A DNA stretch of 64,000 nt. Source: UBA668 sp043740085. Lineage in GTDB: Bacteria > Actinomycetota > Acidimicrobiia > Acidimicrobiales > Ilumatobacteraceae. A program made the position numbers and the translations under genes. Location: NCBI GenBank assembly GCA_043740085.1, contig JAYUCY010000075.1, positions 25,969 to 89,968 of the forward strand, written 5' to 3'. Shown here piece by piece: positions 7,347-14,701 of the stretch (within the stretch, counting starts at the first letter, position 1; every line of letters begins with the position of its first letter). The notes under the pieces were generated by a model. The model ran no database searches, had not been told where the DNA came from, and saw only the letters and a list, made by a program, of their open reading frames with translations.

Positions 7347-8279
7347 TCAGGCAGTCGTCGGCGCAATGATCACCCGGCGGTTCGGGTCATCGCCCTCGGA
7401 ACGAGTAGTAATGCCGTCACTACCTGAAAGGGTGTCGTGGATGATCTTGCGGTCGGCTGACGACATCGGCTCCAACACCCGGGCAACGCCCGAAGTGGTC
7501 ACTTCGCTGGACATCTGCGTGGCGAACGCACCGAGCGCAACGCGGCGACGCTCCCGATAGCCACCGACATCCACCCGCAGGCGAGTGTCGTGGTCACCGA
7601 GCCGACGCTGCGCTGCAACTCGAGCCAAATCCTGCACCGCTTGCAACGTGGTGCCCCGAGGGCCAACAAGCAGCCCGAGCTCCTGTCCATGAACCCGCAC
7701 CTCCAGGTCGTCACCATCTTCCACCAGCTCGGCGGTACCGGTGAGGCCAAAGGCCGACACCAGTTCCGTCATGAACCGAACGGCTTCTTCGCCAACCTGA
7801 TGTGCGTCCACGAGTTGCTCCTTGGGTTCGCCATCCTTCGACGGCCTGTCCGTGCGATTGTCGGTGTCGGTGTCGGTGTCGGTGCCGTTGTCGGTGTCGT
7901 TGTCGGTTCGAGTACGAGTACGAGGCGCCTTCAGCTGCGCCGCCTTGGAAGCTGGCGGTGCCTTACTAGCCTTCGTCGCCGCGGCACGAGGTGCACGAAC
8001 TAACGGCTCAGCATCGGCACCGTTGCTGGCGGTACCAGCCTTGTCGGCCTTCTCTGTCTTGTCGGCGCGCTTGCGATCGCGCCGATCCACCTTCTGGCGG
8101 GCCTGCGTCGGGCGTACCCGAGCACGCACTCGCGCTTCACCGCGAACTCGACCGAAGAGGCCCTGTTTGGGCTCTTCGAGCACCTCGAAGTCGGCGTCCT
8201 CTTCATGGACACCCAACTGATCGAGTGCCTTTTCCTTTGCCTCAGCAATTGACTTGCCGATTGTTTCGACCCATTCCAT
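7347..8279 (-). CDS. jag: Jag/KhpB RNA-binding protein
   Basis: The product is 310 aa in three parts. A Jag-N domain (about residues 1-55, EWVETIGKSIAEAKEKALDQ) comes first. A basic, low-complexity linker (about 56-155) holds a run of Thr-Asp dipeptides. KH and R3H domains follow (KH loop VGPRGTTLQAVQDLAR; R3H from YRERRR to SSADRKIIHDTL). The family binds RNA and is linked to membrane-protein insertion and cell-wall synthesis. It lies 13 bases downstream of yidC, the canonical neighbour. Confidence 0.93.
   Translation of the reverse strand: MEWVETIGKSIAEAKEKALDQLGVHEEDADFEVLEEPKQGLFGRVRGEARVRARVRPTQARQKVDRRDRKRADKTEKADKAGTASNGADAEPLVRAPRAAATKASKAPPASKAAQLKAPRTRTRTDNDTDNGTDTDTDTDNRTDRPSKDGEPKEQLVDAHQVGEEAVRFMTELVSAFGLTGTAELVEDGDDLEVRVHGQELGLLVGPRGTTLQAVQDLARVAAQRRLGDHDTRLRVDVGGYRERRRVALGAFATQMSSEVTTSGVARVLEPMSSADRKIIHDTLSGSDGITTRSEGDDPNRRVIIAPTTA
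7857..7910. repeat. Low-complexity GGTGTC repeat in jag
   Basis: Imperfect tandem hexamers of the GGTGTC/GTTGTC type encode the Thr-Asp dipeptide run in the linker of Jag. The frame is preserved because the unit is six bases. Confidence 0.7.
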
Positions 8280-8292
8280 ACTGTCTGACCTG

Positions 8293-9327
8293 CTACTTCT
8301 TCTTCGGGGAAGGGCTAGAGCCGTCAGGCCGCGCAGCCTTTCCGGTGGAGGCGGGGCGAGATGGCGGGCGCCCAGAACTTGGAGTTGGCTTGTTCTTTGG
8401 CTGCGTCACGCGCTTGCTGGCCGTGGTCGCGGTCGTGGCACCAGCGGCAGACTTTGCCGGCTGCTTGGCTGCGGACAACTCACGCTTTGCAGTGGCGAAC
8501 ATGCCACCACCGGCGCCATCCTTCTTTGAAATCTCACGCGCATGCTCGCCAGCACGCTGTGCCTGGCGGCCGAGCGATTCGTGACCGTGGTAGAAGCGGC
8601 GAGTGATGTACACGTTGAGGCCGATACGGAAGACCGCCTGCGCCATGTAGTAGATCACCAGGCCGGTGAGGTAGAAGCCCATGAACACGGCGAAAACCAC
8701 CGGCAGGTACTGCATCAGCTTCTGCTGCATCGGCGACACCGACGGCGACACCGCTGCACGTGAAGCAGCCATCTTTTGCTGCGCGAAGTACAGCCCGCCC
8801 AGGACCAGGACCAGCACGGCGTACTTGAGACCCTCAGCGAATGACGACTCGGCAATGACGCTGTACGGACGACGCGACAGGTCCAGCCCCCACGCCAACA
8901 TCTCGTTCTTCCCGGCGAGCGACTTGTACAACGCCGTCGAATGATTGAGGTACAGCGGCTCGAATGTGCCGTCGGAACCCTTGTTGGTGAGGCCATGCAA
9001 CACCCGGAACATGATGATGAACACCGGCATCTGCAGCACCAGCGGCAGGCACGAGGCCAACGGGTTGACCTTGTGCTCCTGGTAGAGCTTCATCATTTCT
9101 TCGTTGAGCTTCTGGCGGTCATTGCGGTGTTCGGCCTGCAGCTTCTTCATTTGCGGCTGCAGCTTCTGCATCTCCAGCATGCCCTTGGTGCTCTTGAGCA
9201 CCAGCGGGGCGGTGATCAGCATCACGACCAACGCGATCAGCGAGATGGCGAGAATGTAGTTGTGCGTAAAGCTGTAGAACCAAGCGAGCAGCTTGGCTGG
9301 CTGCTCGAAGAACTCAATGGCGATCAT
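8293..9327 (-). CDS. yidC: Membrane protein insertase YidC
   Basis: This 344-aa Oxa1/YidC-type insertase folds proteins into the cytoplasmic membrane with or without SecYEG. The core has the family's helices and hairpin: LITAPLVLKSTK near residue 40, the coiled cytosolic hairpin (LQPQMKKLQAEHRNDRQKLN), CLPLVLQMPVFIIMF near 93, and the closing VVFAVFMGFYLTGLVIYYM. A long basic Ser/Thr/Pro/Lys tail (about 265-344) ends in KKK and is predicted to be cytosolic. The ATG overlaps the yidD stop as ATGA. Confidence 0.96.
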   Translation of the reverse strand: MIAIEFFEQPAKLLAWFYSFTHNYILAISLIALVVMLITAPLVLKSTKGMLEMQKLQPQMKKLQAEHRNDRQKLNEEMMKLYQEHKVNPLASCLPLVLQMPVFIIMFRVLHGLTNKGSDGTFEPLYLNHSTALYKSLAGKNEMLAWGLDLSRRPYSVIAESSFAEGLKYAVLVLVLGGLYFAQQKMAASRAAVSPSVSPMQQKLMQYLPVVFAVFMGFYLTGLVIYYMAQAVFRIGLNVYITRRFYHGHESLGRQAQRAGEHAREISKKDGAGGGMFATAKRELSAAKQPAKSAAGATTATTASKRVTQPKNKPTPSSGRPPSRPASTGKAARPDGSSPSPKKK

Positions 9328-9596
9328 GCGAAGAGACCCTTGTCCTGTCGTGACGACGATGGTGATGACGATGGTGATGAAGCGTGTGAAGAATGAGTTG
9401 TGTGCTCAGCGTGCGGCACTGGGTCCCAGCCGGAGGGGCCAAACGGATGACAGCGAGCAAGGCGACGAACTGTCAGCCACAGCCCGCGAGCGCTGCCGTG
9501 AACCTGCAGCGCCTCGACGGCATAGCTACTACATGAGGGAGTGAACCTGCACGGCGAGGGCCTGCCTTCCATCGCCCGTTGATAGGCAATGACCAG
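9324..9596 (-). CDS. yidD: YidD membrane-protein insertion efficiency factor
   Basis: This is a small membrane-associated protein that aids YidC. The diagnostic core PCRFTPSCSSYAVEALQVHG, then RRLARCHPFGPSGWDPVP, is intact. The open frame extends far upstream, antisense-like, into rnpA. The true start is near the rnpA stop, and the CTG at 9596 (before VIAYQRAMEG) is my best guess because no ATG, GTG or TTG is well placed. A Ser/His-rich tail of about 30 residues follows the core. The stop overlaps yidC as ATGA. Confidence 0.8.
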   Translation of the reverse strand: MVIAYQRAMEGRPSPCRFTPSCSSYAVEALQVHGSARGLWLTVRRLARCHPFGPSGWDPVPHAEHTTHSSHASSPSSSPSSSRQDKGLFA

Positions 9597-9601
9597 GCGA
9601 A

Positions 9602-9937
9602 CTAGTCGCGAACGCGGCGCAGAATCTGCTCCAGATCGAACTGTAGTTCGACGAATGACCGTCCGGCGGCAGCGGGCTGCGCGCCGAACAGGTACATCCC
9701 TGCCGGCAGCGCTGCTTCGCGAGAGACCTGCTGCAGCATGGCCCGCAGCTGCCGGCGCACACGGTTGCGTACGACGGCGGGACCAAGCGCGCTTCCCAGG
9801 GCGTACGCCACACGCGGCGGTGTGACGGTGCCTGGAGGATCGAGAACGTAGGTGCACCACAGCACTCCGGCCCGAGCGCGCCGCCCTTGGGAGGCGATGC
9901 GCGTAAACGCGCTGCGCTCTCGGATGCGCCAGATCAA
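9602..9937 (-). CDS. rnpA: Ribonuclease P protein component
   Basis: This 111-aa basic protein subunit of RNase P supports 5' maturation of tRNA. The RNR signature is present as GPAVVRNRVRRQLRAML. The TTG start overlaps the rpmH stop as TTGA (9934-9937), which gives tight coupling to ribosomal protein L34. The N-terminus RERSAFTRIASQGRRARAGVL fits the family. Confidence 0.93.
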   Translation of the reverse strand: MIWRIRERSAFTRIASQGRRARAGVLWCTYVLDPPGTVTPPRVAYALGSALGPAVVRNRVRRQLRAMLQQVSREAALPAGMYLFGAQPAAAGRSFVELQFDLEQILRRVRD

Positions 9938-10068
9938 GCCGAAAGCTTGTGGCGGCCCTTGGCACGGCGCGCCTTCAAGACGTCGCGGCCAGCCCGGGTG
10001 CTCATACGGTGGCGGAAGCCGTGCTTCTTGGCACGGCGACGATTATTTGGTTGGAATGTGCGCTTCAC
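9934..10068 (-). CDS. rpmH: Ribosomal protein L34
   Basis: This 44-aa, very basic large-subunit protein begins MKRTFQPNNRRRAKKHGFRH and ends KGRHKLSA. It was found by reading the minus strand next to rnpA. The GTG at 10068 has GAGGAG about 7-12 bases upstream. It is the first gene of the leftward rpmH-rnpA-yidD-yidC-jag-rsmG-parA-parB block and diverges from dnaA. Confidence 0.98.
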   Translation of the reverse strand: MKRTFQPNNRRRAKKHGFRHRMSTRAGRDVLKARRAKGRHKLSA

Positions 10069-10330
10069 GCAGCTCTCCTCGAGCCACCCTGCGGTGGCGG
10101 TTCAGCAAGTCGAAAGTTGCCTTGGCGCGCCGCACTACACCAGCCACGCCAATGGCCAAGTGACAAGACTAGGGCCGCGCGCGGCATCGCGGCAACCGAA
10201 CGCGCTGGAAGAAGTGAGCGTCACGGGTGACGGCGCGCGTCTGCTAGCGTGCCCAACTCTGTTCTATGACTTTTCCACATGATGTGGACAAGCATGTGGA
10301 CAGTGACCGATCGATGGGAAGGAGGCGCTG
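10069..10330. promoter_or_regulatory. rpmH-dnaA divergent region with DnaA boxes
   Basis: This 262-base intergenic region must hold the divergent rpmH and dnaA promoters. Three DnaA-box-like sites lie in its right end: TTTTCCACA (10271-10279), TGTGGACAA (10283-10291) and TGTGGACAG (10295-10303). They start 28-60 bases before dnaA, fitting autoregulation by DnaA. A strong ribosome site (GGAAGGAGG) is at 10318-10326. I see no confident -35/-10 pair. Confidence 0.65.
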
Positions 10331-11728
10331 GTGAGCGACCATGAGCAGCTGTGGACAGCCGTTGCGCAACTACTTCGCGCTCAGGTGTCGGAGGCCGTGT
10401 GGTTCTCCACCTTCCAAGATGTCGTCGCCCTGGACAGTGATACATCAATGCTGCGCGTCAGTGCCCCAAATGCACACTCACGCGACCGTATTCTGTCGCG
10501 CTACCTCCCGCTGGTGAGGGATGCCCTCGAGGAAATCGGCGCCAGCAACCTGCAGTTCGTCATCGAAGTGCAGTTAGTCGATAGCGAGCCGCAGCCAGAG
10601 TGGGCCCCTGAGCCCAGTGGGCTCGGGGGCAGTAGCCACAGCAGTTCCAGCAGCCATAGCGACATCCCTTCGGGCAGCAGCAGCACCATCAACATGGCCG
10701 ACACCGGCGGCATGAATCCCCGCTACACGTTCGAGACGTTCGTGAAAGGCGCCAGCAACCAGTTTGCGTTGGCCGCCGCGTTGCGAGTTGCCGAGACGCC
10801 GGGCCGCAGCTACAACCCGCTGTTTATCTACGGCTCGGCCGGCTTGGGCAAGACCCACCTGCTGCATGCCATCGGCCATTACGTGCACAACCACTACCAG
10901 CACGACGTCGTGCGGTATGTCAGCACCGAAACCTTCCTCAACGAGTACGTCGACGCGATCCGTACCAACACCACCGCCAACTTCAAGCGCCGTTACCGCG
11001 ACATCGATGTGCTGCTGATTGACGACATCCAATTCATGGAAGGCAAGGAAGGGCTCCAGGAGGAGTTCTTCCATACGTTCAACTCGCTGCACGGTGCCAA
11101 CAAGCAGATCGTGATCTCCAGCGACCGTATGCCCGACGCCATACCCACCTTGGAAGAGCGCCTGCGTGGCCGCTTCAAGTGGGGCCTCATCACCGACATT
11201 CAGCCCCCCGACCTCGAGACCCGGCTGGCCATTCTACGCAACAAGGCCGAGCGCGACCACAGCCCGGTGCCGGCGGAAACACTGGAATTCATTGCCTCAC
11301 GCATCACTACCAACATCCGTGAGCTGGAAGGCGCGCTCATCCGGGTGACGGCCTATGCCAGTCTCAACGCGGTACCCATCAGCACGCACATGGCCGAGGG
11401 TCTGCTCAGCGATCTGATGACCGGCTCGTACGTCAAGCCGCGCACCGACGAAGAGTTGCTCAACGAGATTGCCGTCATTCTGGGCTACAGCGTCGAGTCC
11501 TTGCGCGGCAAGAGCCGCCAGCGCCCACTGGTCACCGCTCGCCAAACCGCCATGTACGTGTTCCGTGAGCTCACCGACCTCAGCTACCCGGCCATCGCTC
11601 GTTTGTTTGGTGGCCGCGACCACACCACCGTCATCCACGCGGTCGACAAGATCCAGCGGCTGATGAAGGAACGGAAGCAGATTTACGATCAGGTGACCGA
11701 CCTCATCCAACGGCTGAAAAAGGCATGA
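10331..11728 (+). CDS. dnaA: Chromosomal replication initiator DnaA
   Basis: The product is 465 aa. Domain I covers about residues 1-80. A Ser-rich linker (domain II) spans 86-128. The AAA+ domain has Walker A (GSAGLGKTH, 168-176) and Walker B (VLLIDDIQF). The C-terminal DNA-binding domain carries the signature GGRDHTTVIHA. The GTG at 10331 is preceded by GGAGG at about 7 bases. The gene opens the rightward replication operon and is flanked on both sides by DnaA-box clusters. Confidence 0.98.
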   Translation: MSDHEQLWTAVAQLLRAQVSEAVWFSTFQDVVALDSDTSMLRVSAPNAHSRDRILSRYLPLVRDALEEIGASNLQFVIEVQLVDSEPQPEWAPEPSGLGGSSHSSSSSHSDIPSGSSSTINMADTGGMNPRYTFETFVKGASNQFALAAALRVAETPGRSYNPLFIYGSAGLGKTHLLHAIGHYVHNHYQHDVVRYVSTETFLNEYVDAIRTNTTANFKRRYRDIDVLLIDDIQFMEGKEGLQEEFFHTFNSLHGANKQIVISSDRMPDAIPTLEERLRGRFKWGLITDIQPPDLETRLAILRNKAERDHSPVPAETLEFIASRITTNIRELEGALIRVTAYASLNAVPISTHMAEGLLSDLMTGSYVKPRTDEELLNEIAVILGYSVESLRGKSRQRPLVTARQTAMYVFRELTDLSYPAIARLFGGRDHTTVIHAVDKIQRLMKERKQIYDQVTDLIQRLKKA

Positions 11729-11975
11729 TGTTGCTTGCCAACGGCCCGCGCAACCCTGTGGGCGACCTGTGGTCGACCACTCGCATTTCGGTGGACAACC
11801 CAAAGTTGTCCACCGAACTACACCAGAGTTGTTTTTCATCTGTGTACGCGTGGGGAAACCGCTGTGGATACACATCTGGCACCTACGCTGGGCAAACACG
11901 GGGTTGTGCACAATCCACAGCCCTTATTACCTCTATTACCTTTGTACATCACCCTCCGACGCGAAAGGGAACGCT
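11729..11975. other. Replication origin oriC (dnaA-dnaN intergenic)
   Basis: This 247-base region holds several DnaA-box-like sites. A symmetrical pair GGTGGACAAC (11790-11799) and GTTGTCCACC (11805-11814) is separated by 5 bases. TGTGGATAC lies at 11863-11871, TTGTGCACA at 11904-11912 and CAATCCACA at 11911-11919. A T-rich stretch with TTATTACC and CTATTACC follows (11923-11943) and is a candidate unwinding element. Location between dnaA and dnaN is typical for actinobacterial oriC. Confidence 0.8.
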
Positions 11976-13070
11976 GTGAAGTTCCGTTGTGAACGTGAAG
12001 CTCTGGCCGAAGCTCTGGCCACCGCGGGCCGTGCTGCCACTGGCCGAACCGGCGCCCTGCCGGTGCTCTCCGGCCTACGCCTTGAACTCACGGGCAATCA
12101 GTTGTCGGTGACTGGTACCGACCTCGACTTGACGATTCAGTTGTCCATCGAGGTGGGTGGCAATGGTGACGGTGGTGTGGTGTTGCCGGCTCGTCTCGCT
12201 GCCGACATCGTTCGTTCGCTGGGTCAAGGCAAGGTCGATGTGGTGGCCGAGGGCGACGACGTCACGATTAGTAACGGTCGCTCGAACTTCACCGTGCGCC
12301 CGCTCAGCTTCGACGATTATCCGAAGTTGGCCTCGCCGGTCAATACGTCGGTCACGTTGCCGGCTGCCGCATTTGGTGATGCGCTGCGCCAGGTCGTTCG
12401 TGCCGCCAGCACCGATGAAGCCCGCCCGATTCTGACCGGCGTGATGATGACGGCTGAGGGCGACGGCCTGCGCATGGTTGCCACCGACTCTTACCGTCTC
12501 GCGGTTCGCGACCTCGTCGGCCAGCAGGTGCTTGCGGCTGACCAGAAGGTGCTCATCCCTGGGCGTGCGCTCACCGAGCTACAGCGCCTCGTGAGCGGCG
12601 GCGGTGAGGTCACGATGCGCCTTGGCGACCGCGACGCCACGTTCGAAATCGGTACTACCCGCTTGACGACGCGGCTCATCGAAGGCGAGTTCCCAAACTA
12701 TCGCCAGCTGATTCCGCCATCGCACCCCAACACGCTCACCGTCGAGCGCGAGCCGTTGCTGGAGGCCATTCGGCGCGTGAAAATTCTCGCCAAAGACGCC
12801 ACCCCGGTTCGCTTGCAGATGGGCGGCGACACGTTGCGCCTCACGGCAATTACACAAGACGTCGGTAACGCGAGCGAGGAACTGGATTGCGTCTACGTCG
12901 GCAGCGAGCTGACCGTGGCGTTCAACCCGGATTACTTTGCGGCCGGCGTCGAGGCGTGCATCGGCGACTCCATCACGCTCTCCACACTCGACGGTCTCAA
13001 GCCCGCCGTAGTGCGCAGTGTGGGCATCGATGACTACCTGTACTTGCTGATGCCTGTACGGGTGCCCTAG
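11976..13070 (+). CDS. dnaN: DNA polymerase III beta sliding clamp
   Basis: This 364-aa ring-forming processivity clamp starts MKFRCEREALAEALATAGRA and ends YLYLLMPVRVP, the usual clamp C-terminus. The GTG at 11976 is chosen because AAAGGGA precedes it. An open frame continuing upstream to 11769 only crosses the origin and has no family match. Its neighbour recF follows 21 bases later; the gnd gene found here in mycobacteria is absent. Confidence 0.97.
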   Translation: MKFRCEREALAEALATAGRAATGRTGALPVLSGLRLELTGNQLSVTGTDLDLTIQLSIEVGGNGDGGVVLPARLAADIVRSLGQGKVDVVAEGDDVTISNGRSNFTVRPLSFDDYPKLASPVNTSVTLPAAAFGDALRQVVRAASTDEARPILTGVMMTAEGDGLRMVATDSYRLAVRDLVGQQVLAADQKVLIPGRALTELQRLVSGGGEVTMRLGDRDATFEIGTTRLTTRLIEGEFPNYRQLIPPSHPNTLTVEREPLLEAIRRVKILAKDATPVRLQMGGDTLRLTAITQDVGNASEELDCVYVGSELTVAFNPDYFAAGVEACIGDSITLSTLDGLKPAVVRSVGIDDYLYLLMPVRVP

Positions 13071-13091
13071 CCACCCTGTGAGCTTCGCCAC

Positions 13092-14186
13092 ATGATCGTC
13101 ACGCGGCTGGAGCTCGTCGACTTCCGTAACTACACGGAAGCATCGTTCGAGTTCCATCACGGCATCACCGCTGTCGTCGGGCTCAACGGTCAAGGCAAAA
13201 CAAACCTGGCGGAGGCGCTGGCCTACCTTGCATCGCTGGACAGTTTTCGCGGTGCTCCCACCGACGCACTGATCCGCGTGGGCGCCGAGACCGCAGTGGT
13301 GCGGGCAGCCGTGCTGCACCCTGACGGTCGCGAGGTACTGGTGGAACTGGAGCTGTCGCGACACGGCCGCAACCGTGTGCAGGTCAACAAACAGAAACTC
13401 GGCCGCTCGCGCGAGTTGCTGGGCGTGATGCGAGTCACCGTGTTCTCCCCCGACGATCTTGAAATGGTGAAGGGCGCACCGCAGGAACGTCGTCGGTTCA
13501 TGGACGACACGCTGGTCTCGCTGGCGTTGAAGTACGACGCACTGCGGCTGGAGCTGGACCGAATTGTGAAGCAGCGCAACACGTTGCTGAAGGCTGCGGG
13601 TGGGCGACTGAACGATGAGCTGGAGGTCTCACTGGACGTGTGGGACGCGAAGTTCGCACAGGTCGGCGACCAGTTCGGCCATGCGCGTGCGGTACTGATC
13701 GCACGACTCGCGCCAATGGTCACGGAGGCCTACGAGCAGCTCGCCGACCAGCCGAGTGTTGTCGACCTCCGCTACGAGCCCGTGTGGCGGCAACGAGGCC
13801 TCGTGGCGGCGCTCGCCGAGGCTCGCACCGACGACGTTCGCCGGGGCGTCAGCACCACCGGCCCCCACCGTGACGACGTCGACCTGTTCATCGGCGGCCT
13901 GCCAGCGCGCACGCACGCCTCGCAAGGTGAACAGCGCACGTTGGCGCTGGCGTTGCGGCTGGCCGCCCATCGCATGGTGGCGGAGAAGGTGGGCAGCAGC
14001 CCCGTCCTCGTCCTCGATGATGTGCTCAGCGAGCTGGACCCACGAAGATCCGCCGCGCTGCTGCTGCACCTGCCACCAGGCCAAGTGGTGCTCACCACCG
14101 CCAGCGTGTTGCCCGAGGCGGCGCACCCGGATGCAATTATCCGCATCGAATCCGGTGCCGTAGTGGCCAGTCAGGTGGCAGAGTGA
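13092..14186 (+). CDS. recF: DNA replication and repair protein RecF
   Basis: This 364-aa SMC-like ATPase helps load RecA at gaps. Walker A (GLNGQGKTN) starts at residue 33; the ABC signature SQGEQR and Walker B (VLVLDDVLSELD) lie in the C-terminal third. Length is normal. It sits in the conserved dnaN-recF-dciA-gyrB order and starts with ATG 21 bases after dnaN. Confidence 0.97.
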   Translation: MIVTRLELVDFRNYTEASFEFHHGITAVVGLNGQGKTNLAEALAYLASLDSFRGAPTDALIRVGAETAVVRAAVLHPDGREVLVELELSRHGRNRVQVNKQKLGRSRELLGVMRVTVFSPDDLEMVKGAPQERRRFMDDTLVSLALKYDALRLELDRIVKQRNTLLKAAGGRLNDELEVSLDVWDAKFAQVGDQFGHARAVLIARLAPMVTEAYEQLADQPSVVDLRYEPVWRQRGLVAALAEARTDDVRRGVSTTGPHRDDVDLFIGGLPARTHASQGEQRTLALALRLAAHRMVAEKVGSSPVLVLDDVLSELDPRRSAALLLHLPPGQVVLTTASVLPEAAHPDAIIRIESGAVVASQVAE

Positions 14187-14190
14187 TGCT

Positions 14191-14505
14191 GTGGCTCGTG
14201 ACGAACCGATTCGGTTGGGCGACAGCCTGCACCAGGTAGTTCGTTCGCTACGCCCCGAGACCGGTCCCGCTGCCGCGCCGGCTGCGGTAATGGGTGGTGT
14301 TTTCGGTCGTTGGGAAGAAGCGGTTGGGGCCGCGGTCGCGCTGCACGTGCAGCCCGTGAAGCTGGACGGCACCACGTTGGTGGTCAAGGTGGACGACCCT
14401 GCGTGGGCGACCCAGCTCAAGTTCCTGGAAGCCACCATGCGGACACGTCTGCTGGAAGTTGCCGGAGCCACCATCGAGCGCATCGAAGTTCGCGTGGCAC
14501 GCTGA
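14191..14505 (+). CDS. DUF721 / DciA-like protein
   Basis: This is a 104-aa protein of the DUF721 family. The region GVFGRWEEAVGAAVALHVQPV and then GTTLVVKVDDPAWATQLKFL matches the family core. DciA proteins load the replicative helicase DnaB in bacteria lacking DnaC/DnaI; this role is inferred for the actinobacterial member. It starts with GTG four bases after recF and precedes gyrB. Confidence 0.85.
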   Translation: MARDEPIRLGDSLHQVVRSLRPETGPAAAPAAVMGGVFGRWEEAVGAAVALHVQPVKLDGTTLVVKVDDPAWATQLKFLEATMRTRLLEVAGATIERIEVRVAR

Positions 14506-14701
14506 GAGAGCTTCACACAACCCGGGTTCTCGCGACAGTTTGGTGCGGCGCGACACGGGCCGCCCTCCCCCTCTTTGTGACACCCCTCAGGTACACTGTG
14601 AACGTCTCGCGACGACGGCTGCAGCGCAGGGAGCCAGCCTATGTGTTGCCTACATCATCGCAGGTCAACGCCTGTATTCTTCCGAAACGATCGAGGTGCG
14701 C
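14506..14701. promoter_or_regulatory. gyrB upstream region
   Basis: The 196 bases between the dciA-like gene and gyrB probably carry a gyrase promoter. TACACT at 14592-14597 could be a -10 element, but no well-spaced -35 is visible. An open frame crosses the region in the gyrB phase but has no family similarity. Confidence 0.35.

Noticed and set aside
7857..7910. Regular short repeats as a possible CRISPR array
   Set aside because: Units are six bases without spacers and encode a Thr-Asp run in Jag.
11769..11975. Upstream extension of dnaN by 69 codons
   Set aside because: It crosses the DnaA-box region and has no similarity to clamps; GTG 11976 has a ribosome site and the family N-terminus.
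14575..14597. TTGTGA and TACACT as a gyrB promoter
   Set aside because: The spacer is only 11 bases.
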